From assembly GCA_019347575.1 (NCBI GenBank), contig JAHWKY010000004.1:124001-188000 (forward strand): a stretch of DNA of 64,000 nt, given 5' to 3'. The position numbers and the translations under genes were made by a program. The notes under the pieces are model-generated. The model worked only from the letters and a program-made list of their open reading frames with translations, ran no database searches and was not told the DNA's origin. Of the stretch, positions 18,583 through 27,303 are shown piece after piece. The stretch's first letter is position 1, and each line of letters opens with the position of its first letter. This DNA comes from Actinomycetota bacterium. GTDB lineage: Bacteria > Actinomycetota > Nitriliruptoria > Nitriliruptorales > Nitriliruptoraceae.

Positions 18583-19689
18583 TCAGCCGTAGGTGCGGAC
18601 GAGGAACCCGTCACGCGGAGCGGCGACGTCGGACCAGTCCGACGGGTAGGTGACCACGGTCGCGTCTCCGTCGGAGACGAAGCGACGTCCCGGCTCCTCG
18701 TCGAGCCAGGCGACCCACTTGTCGAACTCCTCGACGAACGCCTGGACGCGCTGCACCGACCGACGGTCGTACTCGACGTGGTGGGGTGACCTGGTGGGCA
18801 TGAAGCCGACCTCGAGCGCGATGTCGTGCTCGTAGGCGAACCCGTCGTGCTCGCCGCGCAGCGCGAGATCCGGGTTCTGCGGCCAGATGCCCTGGGTGAG
18901 GGTCATGACCCGGACGTGGTAGTCGTCGCCGACGACCGCTGCCAGCTCCGCCTCCGCCCGGGCGAGGTTGGCGACGACATCGGCATCGCTCAGCTCGCTG
19001 AGGTCGTCGTGGGTGTAGGTGTGGTTCGCGAGGTCGAAGCCGTTGGCGACCAGGTAGCGCAGCTTGCGCTCGATCAGGTCCCGGTCGGTCTCCCGGAACG
19101 GGTAGGGCCAGTAGAACGAGAACACCGCCCGGGCACGCCACGTCGGATCCTCGGCCTCCATCGCCTGCAGGATCCCCACGACCGAGTCGGGGTCGGGGGT
19201 CGAGCCGTCCGGGCCGAAGTACAGGTGCTCCTTGTAGGAGTCGTCGAAGGTCAGCAGGACCGGAGTCGTGCCGGCCGGGATGGGGAAGGTGCCCTCGATG
19301 AACTCCGAGGCGGACACGGGGCGGTAGCCGCGCTCGTACAGGACACGGAGCTGCGCCCGGAACGTGGCGATCGAGTTCTCCCAGCGGCCGTCCACGTCCT
19401 GGATCTTGTGCCACTGCACGACCAGCACGCGGCCGAGCTCGTTGACGCCGAGCTGCGCCGCTCGCTCGTCGGTGAGGTCCGGCCCGGTTCCCTCCGTGGG
19501 CTGACTCGAGCGATCCGGCGTCGGTGAGGCCGTCGGGGCCAGCGCCGGCGACGGTGCCCGCGTGGCCGTCGGTGTTGGGGAGGCGACCGCGGCGGCCTCC
19601 GACGCGACCGGGGCCGCAGGCTCGGCGCCGCCGCCGCAGCCGGTGGCCAGCGCCCCGGTGGCCGCCAGCAGCGCGAGGCTACGCCGCAC
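18583..19689 (-). CDS. Polysaccharide deacetylase (NodB-fold) lipoprotein
   Basis: 368 residues from GTG 19689. The N-terminus with lipobox ALATGC (Cys18) indicates a membrane-anchored lipoprotein. A Ala/Pro/Thr-rich linker leads to the NodB domain. It contains LLTFDDSYKEH (metal Asp and catalytic Asp) and LANHTYTHDDLSEL (His-box). A conserved barrel segment WPQNPDLALRG follows later. It probably removes acetyl groups from cell-wall or extracellular glycans. Another GTG nine bases upstream is possible. The gene overlaps the end of the DUF4015 gene by about 11 bases, suggesting coupled expression and perhaps a shared substrate. Confidence 0.82.
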   Translation of the reverse strand: MRRSLALLAATGALATGCGGGAEPAAPVASEAAAVASPTPTATRAPSPALAPTASPTPDRSSQPTEGTGPDLTDERAAQLGVNELGRVLVVQWHKIQDVDGRWENSIATFRAQLRVLYERGYRPVSASEFIEGTFPIPAGTTPVLLTFDDSYKEHLYFGPDGSTPDPDSVVGILQAMEAEDPTWRARAVFSFYWPYPFRETDRDLIERKLRYLVANGFDLANHTYTHDDLSELSDADVVANLARAEAELAAVVGDDYHVRVMTLTQGIWPQNPDLALRGEHDGFAYEHDIALEVGFMPTRSPHHVEYDRRSVQRVQAFVEEFDKWVAWLDEEPGRRFVSDGDATVVTYPSDWSDVAAPRDGFLVRTYG

Positions 19690-21259
19690 CGGTGCCACCC
19701 TCGGTCGGCTGCTCCGTCGGCTGCTCGGTCGGCGACCGCTCCGGCTCCGTCGCCGGCGGGTCCTCGGGCGGGGCGGTCGGGTAGGGGACACCGGGGAACG
19801 TGCCCGCGGAGTTGCCTTCGCCGATCAGCGACGGCGCGACATCGAGCCCCTCGACGTAGCCAGGCCAGCGACGCCGGTCGGCGCCGGGCGCCACCGCGGG
19901 ATCACGGGTACGGGGAGGTGGCACGAACCCGGGGTCCGCGCGCGACTCCTCGGTGGGCTCGAGCGCCTCCTCCGAGAAGCGGTTGGAGGCGTTCCACAGC
20001 ATCCACCCCTCGATGCCGTTGTCGTAGACGGCGCGCTTCTGGTCGAGGACGCGCTGGGGGGAGTGGCCGCGCCCCATCCACACCGGGGCGAAGTCCTCGA
20101 TCCAGGGCCGGATCTTGGCGCGCAGCCCCTGGCTGCGCATCTGGGCCTCCTGCATCGCGTTCCACACCGTCTCGTAGGGGTGGTCCACGGGGTGGGGTTG
20201 CAGGCCGTAGTTCCCTGGGCCGTAGTGGCTGGGGTAGACCATGGGGGAGACGTAGTCGAGGTGCTCGGCGAGACGCTCGAAGACCTGACCCGTGCCGTCG
20301 CCGTCCCACGACCAGTTGTAGGTGGTGAGGCCGAAGATGTCGGCGGACACGCGCACGCCGGCTGCGTGCAGCTGCTGTCGTGCCGAGGCGAGGAAACGCG
20401 TGATGGCATCGGGGTGGCGCCACACCTCACGGGGAGCATCCGCTGGACGGCCCGGGAAGTCGAAGAACTCGCTGGGTCCGTCACCGCCGTTGGGGAATCG
20501 CACGTAGTCGTACTGGACCTCGAGGAAGCCCATCTTCGCGGCCTCGATACCCACGTCGATGCAGTACTGCCACGCCTCGTCGTTGTAGGGGTTGAGCCAG
20601 TACTGGCCGTCACGGCCCTGCCACGGGCCGCCGGTGCGCGTGTCGACGACGGCGAGGTCGGGGCGCGCCTGCGCGACGTAGCTGTCCTTGAAGCACACGA
20701 CGCGCGCGATCGGGTAGCCGCCTGCCCTGCGTAGCTCCATGATCCGGTCGCGGGGGCTGGCATCGGGGTGCCACGAGGCGCCGCCACCTTCGACGGCGAG
20801 GGGGACGACGGGCATGTGCCAGGCGAGCTGGCCCTTGTCGTCCTTCACGTCGATGACGATGGCGTTCAACTCCGTATCGCGGATGAGCCCCATCAGGTGC
20901 TCCCAGCGCTCCCCCCACAGGCTGTGCATGGTGGAGTACATCCCGCGGACGATGGGCCATTCCGGAGGCAGTGGGTCGGGGTTCTGGGTGACGCGCGTCG
21001 CGAGCGCGTGATCCGACCGGGCGACCACGGCGAGGTCGGCTGGGCTCGGCGAAGCGGACGGCGCTGGACCGGCCGGTGCCGTTGGCGACGCCGGGGCGGT
21101 GGTTGCCGCAGCGACCGGTTCACGCTCGGCGTCCGTCCGGCCGAAGGCCACGACGAAGGCGGTCGCGAGCGCCAGCAGCGTGATGAGCACGCTCCAGCGC
21201 AGCCACGGGCGGGCGGGTCGGTTGGGCCCGTCTCCGGGCACGTCGGCACCTGTGGTCAA
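19679..21259 (-). CDS. DUF4015 (GH-like TIM barrel) membrane-anchored protein
   Basis: 526 residues. One membrane segment lies near residues 22-41 (LRWSVLITLLALATAFVVAF), then a Pro/Ala-rich stalk. The large catalytic-like domain is typical of PF13200/DUF4015: RGMYSTMHSL, AIVIDVKDDKGQLAW, ARVVCFKDSYVA, DVGIEAAKMGFLEVQYDYVRFP, and VSPMVYPSHY. The family is related to alpha-amylase-type glycoside hydrolases, but substrates are not established. The C-terminal tail is Pro/Glu/Thr-rich. The start is TTG 21259 or GTG 21241. It is paired with the deacetylase lipoprotein, so both probably work on extracellular polysaccharide. Confidence 0.8.
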   Translation of the reverse strand: MTTGADVPGDGPNRPARPWLRWSVLITLLALATAFVVAFGRTDAEREPVAAATTAPASPTAPAGPAPSASPSPADLAVVARSDHALATRVTQNPDPLPPEWPIVRGMYSTMHSLWGERWEHLMGLIRDTELNAIVIDVKDDKGQLAWHMPVVPLAVEGGGASWHPDASPRDRIMELRRAGGYPIARVVCFKDSYVAQARPDLAVVDTRTGGPWQGRDGQYWLNPYNDEAWQYCIDVGIEAAKMGFLEVQYDYVRFPNGGDGPSEFFDFPGRPADAPREVWRHPDAITRFLASARQQLHAAGVRVSADIFGLTTYNWSWDGDGTGQVFERLAEHLDYVSPMVYPSHYGPGNYGLQPHPVDHPYETVWNAMQEAQMRSQGLRAKIRPWIEDFAPVWMGRGHSPQRVLDQKRAVYDNGIEGWMLWNASNRFSEEALEPTEESRADPGFVPPPRTRDPAVAPGADRRRWPGYVEGLDVAPSLIGEGNSAGTFPGVPYPTAPPEDPPATEPERSPTEQPTEQPTEGGTGAA

Positions 21260-21380
21260 GGGCGGGTTCCCCCGTCGTCACGCGGTCGTGCCCCCCGCGG
21301 ACGGCGAACCGTAGCAGCGGCTCAGCGCAACACACGCAAGCGCCGCACCGCTACCTTCAACCCCGCGCGGAGGAGGGAGC

Positions 21381-22163
21381 GTGGTGGACGCTGGCGGTGC
21401 GACGATGGCCCGTGAGCTCATCGAGGCGGCCGAGCGTGTCACGGTCCTCACCGGCGCGGGCATCTCGACCGAGTCGGGGATACCCGACTACCGCGGCCCC
21501 CAGGGCGTGTGGACCAGGAACCCCGAGCGCGAGAAGCTGTCGACGATCGACAACTACGTCGCCGATGCCGAGATCCGCAAGGAGGTGTGGCGGTTCCGGC
21601 TCGCGCACGAGGCGTGGGAGGCAGAGCCCAACGACGGACACCGCGCGCTCGTCGACCTCGAGACGGCGGGCAAGCTGCACCTGCTCGTCACCCAGAACGT
21701 CGATGGCCTGCACCACCTCGCCGGGACCTCTCCCGACCGCATCGTCGAGGTCCATGGCACCATCCGCGAGGCGCTGTGCCTGTCGTGCGGTGACCGGATG
21801 CCGATGGAGGCGGCACTGGACCGGGTCCGGGGCGGCGAGGACGACCCGCACTGTCGTGACTGTGGCGGACTGCTGAAGTCCGCCACCATCTCCTTCGGTC
21901 AAGCCCTGATCGAGGAGGATCTGCGTCGTGCGCGGGCGGGCGCCGAGGCGTGCGACCTCTTCCTCGCCATCGGCACGTCGCTGCAGGTCTTCCCCGTCGC
22001 CTACCTGCCCGGCATAGCGCTCGACGCGGGCGCGGACCTCATCGTCATCAACGCCGAGCCGACGCCCTACGACGACGCTGCGGCGGTCGTGCTCCGAGGC
22101 CGCATCGGCGAGGTTCTGCCCGGGCTCGTCGCGGACCTCGCGGGCGAGCGGAGACACGCGTGA
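21381..22163 (+). CDS. Sirtuin-family NAD-dependent protein deacylase
   Basis: 260 residues from GTG 21381 after GGAGGAGGGAGC. All sirtuin signatures are visible: TGAGISTESGIPDYRG, TQNVDGLHHLAG, VEVHGTIREALC with the catalytic His, the zinc Cys pairs CLSC and CRDC, ATISFGQAL, AIGTSLQVFPVA and VINAEPTPYD. It removes acyl groups from lysines with NAD+ in the cytoplasm. A possible -10 (TACCTT, 21352-21357) precedes it. The stop overlaps the GDPD start. Confidence 0.93.
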   Translation: MVDAGGATMARELIEAAERVTVLTGAGISTESGIPDYRGPQGVWTRNPEREKLSTIDNYVADAEIRKEVWRFRLAHEAWEAEPNDGHRALVDLETAGKLHLLVTQNVDGLHHLAGTSPDRIVEVHGTIREALCLSCGDRMPMEAALDRVRGGEDDPHCRDCGGLLKSATISFGQALIEEDLRRARAGAEACDLFLAIGTSLQVFPVAYLPGIALDAGADLIVINAEPTPYDDAAAVVLRGRIGEVLPGLVADLAGERRHA

Positions 22164-23305
22164 TCCCTCGCTGTGCCCGGTCGGCGCTGTGGTTCGGCGC
22201 GCTGCTGGTGGCGATGTGGGTCCTGGCGGCCTCGGCGTCGGCCCAGGCCGAAGGACCACTCGTGTCGGCACATCGGGGCGGGGCCGCTTACGCCCCCGAG
22301 AACACGATGGTGGCCTTCGAGAACGCGAGCCGGCTCGGAGCCGACGTCCTCGAACTCGACGTCGTGCTCAGCGGCGACGGTGAACTCGTGGTCATCCACG
22401 ACAGCACCCTCGACCGGACCACCGACTGCACCGGCGAGGTCGCGGCCAGGACGGTCGAACAGCTCGGGGAGTGCGACGCGGCGCACTGGTTCACACCCGG
22501 CGTCGCGACCACGGTGAACGACACGACGGCCGAACATCCCCTACGCGGTAGCGGCATAGGCATCCCCACCCTCGCCGACGTGCTCGCGTGGGCGGCGACA
22601 CTCGACCCGGTCCCGCAGCTGTTCATCGAGTCGAAGAACCTGCCGACCGAGGCCGGTTTCGACCCGACCGGGACCGCGATCCCCTCGGTGCTGGTGCCGC
22701 AGATCCAGGGCTCGGGCCTGGCGGATCAGGTCGCGATCCTGGCCTTCTGGCCGGCGGACCTCGAGACGGTCAAGATGCTCGATCCCAGCATCCGCACCCA
22801 CTTCCTCACGACCCACGAGTTCGGCCAGACCGCCTTCCAGAATCTGGCCTACGTGACCGCGCGCGGACACGACATGTCCGGCCCCAACCACCAGAGCCCC
22901 GACCTGAACGAGGCCTACGTCGAGGCCACGCACGCAGCCGGCGTCCCGACCGTGCCGTGGACCGTTGATGCGGCGGAGCGGATGGACGAGGTCATCGTGC
23001 TCGGCGTCGACGGCATCACGACCAACTACCCCGCGTGTCTCCTCGACCGGCTGGGTCGTCCACGCCCCGCGGATGTCCGACCTCCCGAACTGGTCGCAGC
23101 TGGGTACGGGGCGGTGCCGGTCTGCGGCGGCGACGCGACTGGTGACGCCGACCCGCCGACCGACGACGACCCACAACCGCGGCCCGACCAGGACACGCTG
23201 CCCGGCCCAGAGGCGCCGCTCCCGGTGTCGGGCGGAGGTGGGTCCGCGTTCGCGCTGACCGCGGGCCTCGGCGTGGTCGTGCTCTCTCGCCGGCTGCGCG
23301 GGTGA
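22160..23305 (+). CDS. Glycerophosphodiester phosphodiesterase with LPxTG-like C-terminus
   Basis: 381 residues. A Sec signal peptide ends around residue 30 (AASASAQA). A GDPD TIM barrel follows, with SAHRGGAAYAPENT, ADVLELDVVLSGDGELVV and IHDSTLDRTTDCTG (metal and catalytic His/Glu/Asp), then VPWTVDAAERMDEVIVLGVDGITTNYP split over the end of the barrel. The tail has LPVSGGGG, a hydrophobic segment and RRLRG, the layout of a sortase signal. It hydrolyses glycerophosphodiesters outside the cell, perhaps teichoic-acid or lipid-derived. It overlaps the sirtuin stop by 4 bases, which is probably only economical packing. Confidence 0.88.
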   Translation: MIPRCARSALWFGALLVAMWVLAASASAQAEGPLVSAHRGGAAYAPENTMVAFENASRLGADVLELDVVLSGDGELVVIHDSTLDRTTDCTGEVAARTVEQLGECDAAHWFTPGVATTVNDTTAEHPLRGSGIGIPTLADVLAWAATLDPVPQLFIESKNLPTEAGFDPTGTAIPSVLVPQIQGSGLADQVAILAFWPADLETVKMLDPSIRTHFLTTHEFGQTAFQNLAYVTARGHDMSGPNHQSPDLNEAYVEATHAAGVPTVPWTVDAAERMDEVIVLGVDGITTNYPACLLDRLGRPRPADVRPPELVAAGYGAVPVCGGDATGDADPPTDDDPQPRPDQDTLPGPEAPLPVSGGGGSAFALTAGLGVVVLSRRLRG

Positions 23306-23329
23306 CGGCGATCGGACAGCATCGGCCGG

Positions 23330-23767
23330 TCAGGTGTCGAGGACCTCGGCGGCCGTGACCTCGGGCTCCGCCTCGATGTGCGTCAGCGGCAGGTCGTAGC
23401 GACGCTGGACCCGGTGGGGCAGGTCCATGTTGAGCCACCGTGACACCCCCGCAGGCAACGTCGACAGGACGATGGCGTCGTAGTCGCCGGCGCGTAGCGC
23501 GTCGTCGATGGCGTCGCCCGGACGGTGGTCGCCGATCTCGCCGGTCACCTCCGCATCGAGGCCACCGAAGCGCTCGAGCGCGCGCTCGAGCCGGACCTCC
23601 GCGAGGGTGATGCCCTCGCCCTCGATGCGGAAGTCGTGGTCGGCCGGTTCGGTGGCGGGGACGAGGAAGTGGAACGACGCGTCGCCGGGGGCCGCGAGTT
23701 CGGTGAGGTGCTCGCGCAGGCGCTCTCCGCCGAGGGTCTGGTTCGCGACGACGAGGTAGCGGGTCAC
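23330..23767 (-). CDS. Small UspA-like protein
   Basis: 145 residues from GTG 23767 behind GGAGGGGA. The start TRYLVVANQTLGGERLREHL and the mid-segment AEVTGEIGDHRPGDAIDDAL, with IVLSTLPAGVSRWL, resemble the alpha/beta universal-stress-protein fold seen in actinobacteria. The ATP-binding G-2x-G-9x-G(S/T) motif is not clear. The role is unknown. It converges with the GDPD gene. Confidence 0.6.
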   Translation of the reverse strand: MTRYLVVANQTLGGERLREHLTELAAPGDASFHFLVPATEPADHDFRIEGEGITLAEVRLERALERFGGLDAEVTGEIGDHRPGDAIDDALRAGDYDAIVLSTLPAGVSRWLNMDLPHRVQRRYDLPLTHIEAEPEVTAAEVLDT

Positions 23768-23882
23768 GGGCTCCCCTCCGTGCCGATTCCACTCCCACCG
23801 TAACGCGGAACGGGACCGCTGTCGCGTGGCGGCGTCACCGTCGTCGTCACTACGGTTCGGGGCCGAGAGCGTGGGGGAGCCG

Positions 23883-24968
23883 ATGGAGCACGGTGGGATC
23901 TGGACCGAGCCGTTCCAGGGGACGTACGGGGCGATGGCATCGCTGCGACTGCCGGGCAGGGCACGCATCCTGTCCGGCGGCTCACGGCCGCCCATCCACT
24001 ACCTCACCGGACTGCGCCCCACCGAGACCGGTCTGGGAACGAGCACCTTCGTCATGCCCGCGACCGGTTGGTTGCAGCTCGGAGTCGGGACCTACAGCGG
24101 CGGGGCGATGGCGTGGGTCGCCGACGCCCCGCTCACGTCGGCCATCGTCACCGGACTTGCCCCGGGCTGGATCGCGACCACCTCCGAGATGTCGATGAAC
24201 TTCCTGCGCGCGCCCCGCGTCTCCAGCGGCTCGTTCACGGGGCGCGCACGCACCATCCACGCCAACCGCCGCGTGGGACTCTCCGCTATCGAGGTCACCG
24301 ACGCGGTGGGACGGATCGTGGCCCACGGCACCACCCGCGCCGTCATCGCCAAGGTTCCCGGTGTCATCGACGGCGACCTCGAGGAGTCGGCGCTGGAAGG
24401 GAAGACGGGGCCGGGCACCGGGCCGCCGCCGTTCGAGCAGGAGGCCGTAGGGTTCGTCGCCCCGCCGGAGTACTGGGGCGCGTTCACCGGACGCGAGAGC
24501 CTCCAGGAGGGGATAACGAACGACGAGGTGCTGCCTCCGGTGCACCACCTCACGGGTCTACGGCCGGTCGAGGCGTCCGACGCCCACACGCTCTGGACGC
24601 TGCCGAACACCGAGTGGCTGTGCAGTCCCGCGCCCTACCTCTACGGCGGGGCGATCGCGTGGTTCGCCGACCACGCCCTCATCGGGGCCTACACCGTGAC
24701 GATGGAACGCGGCCACGTCGCCACGCCGCTCGACCTCAAGGTGCAGTTCCTGCGCCCCGTCTTCCCCAACACCGGGGACCTGCTGGCCCGGAGCGAGGTC
24801 GTGCACCGAGGCCGCAGCATCGTGGTCGCGCGCAGCGAGGTGACCGACCACGAGGGCCGCACCGTCGCGCTGGCGACCGGGTCCGCGATGGTCGTGCGGG
24901 GCGGGGTCCGGCGCCTCCTCGAGGACGATCCCGAGTCCCTCGCCGCCGACAGCGACCGCGGGGCGTAG
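23883..24968 (+). CDS. Double-hotdog acyl-CoA thioesterase-like protein (PaaI type)
   Basis: 361 residues made of two similar halves. Half one has PPIHYLTGLRPTE and GTYSGGAMAWVADAPL. Half two repeats PPVHHLTGLRPVE and YLYGGAIAWFADHAL, each followed by a core of the type MNFLRAP or VQFLRPV. Tandem hotdog domains act as thioesterases on acyl-CoA, but the substrate is not evident. The start is ATG 23883 with GGGGAG upstream and a possible -10 (TACGGT, 23851-23856). Confidence 0.75.
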   Translation: MEHGGIWTEPFQGTYGAMASLRLPGRARILSGGSRPPIHYLTGLRPTETGLGTSTFVMPATGWLQLGVGTYSGGAMAWVADAPLTSAIVTGLAPGWIATTSEMSMNFLRAPRVSSGSFTGRARTIHANRRVGLSAIEVTDAVGRIVAHGTTRAVIAKVPGVIDGDLEESALEGKTGPGTGPPPFEQEAVGFVAPPEYWGAFTGRESLQEGITNDEVLPPVHHLTGLRPVEASDAHTLWTLPNTEWLCSPAPYLYGGAIAWFADHALIGAYTVTMERGHVATPLDLKVQFLRPVFPNTGDLLARSEVVHRGRSIVVARSEVTDHEGRTVALATGSAMVVRGGVRRLLEDDPESLAADSDRGA

Positions 24969-25055
24969 CTGTCACAGCTAGCTGCTGTACTGGTCGGGTC
25001 CGAAGGGCGGGGGCGCCCGACGCCGGTGGGCAACCGGCACCGGAGCTGCTCAGCC

Positions 25056-25898
25056 ATGCCCCGACCCCGATCCTGGACCGACGACCAACTCCGCGACGCC
25101 GTCGCCACCAGCACCACCTACCGCGAAGTCGTACTGCGACTCGGGCTCGCTCCCAGCGGCTACGCGTTCAGCGCCGTTCGTGGCCGTGCCGCGCAACTGG
25201 AGCTCGACGATAGCCATCTCGCGGTAACTGCATCCTGGACCGATGCCGACCTGCGCGAGGCGGTCACGCGAGCCAAGTCGTTGAACCAGGTCTTCGCGAA
25301 CCTGGGCTTGCAGGTCGGCGGTAGTCAGTGGCTCACCATCCGGGAACGCATCAACGAACTCCGACTCGACACCAGCCACTTCGAAGTCGGCGTTCTCGCT
25401 CCACGCCCGCGGCGTGGTCGCCGCAGATCCTGGACCGACGATGACCTTCGTCGGGCCGTGGACGGAGCACGCTCGATCGCCGAGATACAGCGACGGCTGG
25501 GGCTGACACCTGGGGGGAGCTCGCACGAGACGATCAAGAGGCGGATGAGCGAACTTGGCTTGGAGACGAGCGCACTGAAGGGCCAGGGCTGGTCGCGTGG
25601 GGTACGCACCGGCACGGATCGTGGCCGCCCTTTGGACGAGATCCTCATCGAGAACTCCGACTACAGGAGCACACGGACTCTCAAGCGGCGGCTACTCCGA
25701 GTCGGATTGCTCGAACCTCACTGCGAGCTCTGCGGCGGTGACGAGTGGCAGGGACGACCCATGCCGCTGCGGCTCGATCACATCAACGGCGACCGTCGTG
25801 ATCACCGACTCGAGAATCTGCGGTTGCTCTGCGCGAACTGCGATGCGCAGACGGATACCTACTGTGGGCGCAACATCGGTCGCTACAGCGAGGGGTAG
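25056..25898 (+). CDS. HNH endonuclease-like protein with three N-terminal repeats
   Basis: 280 residues from ATG 25056. Three roughly 50-residue repeats (6-54, 60-109, 125-173) each start SWTDxxLRxAV and end near an L-x-L-(D/E)-(D/T)-S-(H/A) motif. They look like helix-turn-helix DNA-binding units. The C-terminal HNH nuclease has Cys223-x2-Cys226, LDHINGDRRDHRLENLRLLC, and Cys259-x2-Cys262. The wording is less GC-rich than its neighbours. It ends 14 bases before a tRNA-Leu gene. Free-standing HNH proteins of this kind are often mobile; that this one is mobile is inference. Confidence 0.8.
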   Translation: MPRPRSWTDDQLRDAVATSTTYREVVLRLGLAPSGYAFSAVRGRAAQLELDDSHLAVTASWTDADLREAVTRAKSLNQVFANLGLQVGGSQWLTIRERINELRLDTSHFEVGVLAPRPRRGRRRSWTDDDLRRAVDGARSIAEIQRRLGLTPGGSSHETIKRRMSELGLETSALKGQGWSRGVRTGTDRGRPLDEILIENSDYRSTRTLKRRLLRVGLLEPHCELCGGDEWQGRPMPLRLDHINGDRRDHRLENLRLLCANCDAQTDTYCGRNIGRYSEG

Positions 25899-25912
25899 CC
25901 TTGCGACGGCAT

Positions 25913-25999
25913 GCCCCCGTACCCGAACTGGCAGCAGGGGATCGGCTCAAAACCGATCGGCGAAAGCCCATGTGGGTTCGAGTCCCACCGGGGGTACCA
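25913..25999 (+). tRNA. tRNA-Leu (anticodon CAA)
   Basis: A full class II cloverleaf can be drawn. The acceptor stem is 25913-25919 with 25989-25995. A 3-bp D stem is CCC/GGG (22-24 with 37-39 of 259xx). The anticodon stem is ATCGG/CCGAT, with loop CTCAAAA giving anticodon CAA. The long variable arm has a GGC-GAAA-GCC hairpin. The T arm is GTGGG-TTCGAGT-CCCAC. CCA is encoded at 25997-25999. The long variable arm and anticodon fix it as leucine (UUG codons). Confidence 0.95.
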
Positions 26000-26117
26000 A
26001 CTCGACGTACCGCCCCGCCGGTGTTTGGCCCGGTTCCGGGGCCAGCAGTAGGCTCGGCTGCCCGATGGCTCCGCGCTGGAGGGCGGAGGCGTCCCGCCCG
26101 ACCGGCCCCTAGCATGC

Positions 26118-26468
26118 GTGAACCCCACCCGGGGACGGTCCACGACAGGTGACGCCACGGCCGACACGCGCGAAGCCAGACGCATCGAGGAACGCCTCGC
26201 TCGCGTCCAGGACGAGCTGAGACGCACGCGCAGTAACGTGCGCGTGCTGACCGAGCAGGTCGCCCACCTCGCCGAGGTGGCGGACGAGGCCGAGACGCGC
26301 GCGGTGGTCGCCGAGACGCCGCTGGCCGACCGCGAGTACCGGGTGGCGGCGGTGGACCGCGACAACCACGCGAAGCTGCTGGCCGAGGCTCGGGACGAGG
26401 TGGTGCGTCTCGAACGGACGCGCGACGAACTGCTGGATCGACTGCTCGACCTGGAGGGCTCGCGGTGA
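26118..26468 (+). CDS. Small coiled-coil protein upstream of PdtaR
   Basis: 116 residues from GTG 26118. After about 18 disordered residues the chain is almost entirely charged helix with heptad-like spacing (RRIEERLARVQDELRR, VRLERTRDELLDRLLDLE), so a coiled coil is predicted. No family is recognised. There is no clear ribosome-binding site, and TAGCAT two bases upstream could be part of a promoter. The real start is therefore uncertain. Its stop overlaps the pdtaR start (GTGA), so the two are co-expressed and may act together. Confidence 0.55.
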   Translation: MNPTRGRSTTGDATADTREARRIEERLARVQDELRRTRSNVRVLTEQVAHLAEVADEAETRAVVAETPLADREYRVAAVDRDNHAKLLAEARDEVVRLERTRDELLDRLLDLEGSR

Positions 26469-27091
26469 GCGACACGACGGGCACGGCCCCCGACGGCCGC
26501 CCCACGCGTGTGCTGATCGCCGAGGACGAAGCGCTGATCCGCCTCGATCTCAAGGAGATGCTCCAGGAGGAGGGCTTCGACGTCGTCGCGGAGGTCGCGG
26601 ACGGTGCGTCGGCAGTGCGCCTGACGCGCGAGCTCAAGCCGGACCTGGTCATCCTCGACGTGAAGATGCCGGTGATGGACGGCATCCAGGCGGCCGAGGA
26701 GATCGCCAAGGAGCGGCTCGCCGCGATCCTGATACTCACCGCGTTCAGCCAGCGCGACCTCGTCGAGAAGGCGCGCCGGGCGGGTGCGATGGCCTACCTC
26801 GTCAAGCCGTTCCAGAAGCACGACCTGCTCCCCGCGGTCGAGATCGCGGCAGGGCGCTTCCGCGAGATGTCGGGGCTCGAGGCCACGGTCGACGACCTCC
26901 AGGGTCGGCTCGAGGCGCGCAAGCTGGTCGAACGCGCCAAGGGCGTGCTCATGGAGCACGAGGCGCTGTCGGAGTCGGAGGCGTTCCGGTTCATCCAGAA
27001 GCAGGCGATGCAGCGGCGCCTGACCATGCGGCAGGTCGCCGAGCAGATCCTCGACAAGTTCGAGGCCGAGAGCGCGGTCGACGACGCCTGA
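26465..27091 (+). CDS. pdtaR: ANTAR-domain response regulator, PdtaR-like
   Basis: 208 residues. The receiver domain runs about residues 14-128, with acidic pocket EDE (20-22), phospho-acceptor Asp65 in LVILDVKMPVMDG and Lys114 in VKPF. A helical linker is followed by an ANTAR domain (about 145-200: LEARKLVERAKGVLMEHEAL). ANTAR proteins bind paired RNA hairpins to prevent transcription termination. In mycobacteria PdtaR is activated by the kinase PdtaS. No kinase gene is in the window. It is coupled to the small coiled-coil gene upstream. Confidence 0.9.
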   Translation: MSDTTGTAPDGRPTRVLIAEDEALIRLDLKEMLQEEGFDVVAEVADGASAVRLTRELKPDLVILDVKMPVMDGIQAAEEIAKERLAAILILTAFSQRDLVEKARRAGAMAYLVKPFQKHDLLPAVEIAAGRFREMSGLEATVDDLQGRLEARKLVERAKGVLMEHEALSESEAFRFIQKQAMQRRLTMRQVAEQILDKFEAESAVDDA

Positions 27092-27219
27092 TCCGCGGGG
27101 CCTCCTACCGGCGTAGTAGACCTCGGGGCGCGCTGCTCCTAGGCTGCCGCACGGGAGATACGCCGCGGCCATGCGACCGGCGGCGCCACCACACCCACAC
27201 CTCGGATGACTCGAGACAG

Positions 27220-27284
27220 GTGCTCAAGCAGGCCGAAGGCCGGTAGCACGATGAGGACTGCTCAAGTAGCAAAGGCGATAGCAC
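27220..27284 (+). repeat. Two REP-like palindromic repeats (long and short type)
   Basis: Copy one is at 27220-27249 (30 bp). Outer arms are GTGCT and AGCAC, and the inner hairpin is GGCC-GAA-GGCC. Copy two, at about 27258-27284, is a degenerate short-type unit (TGCTCAAGTAGC, then GATAGCAC). Both lie in the 212-base gap between pdtaR and the transporter operon, in plus orientation. They belong to the same family as 30704-30811, 56604-56724 and 61732-61757. Confidence 0.8.
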
Positions 27285-27303
27285 CATCACAGAGGGAGAC
27301 ACC

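Noticed and set aside
24975-24984. Perfect 10-base palindrome CAGCTAGCTG before the HNH gene
   Set aside because: Too short and isolated to call an operator; kept only as a note.
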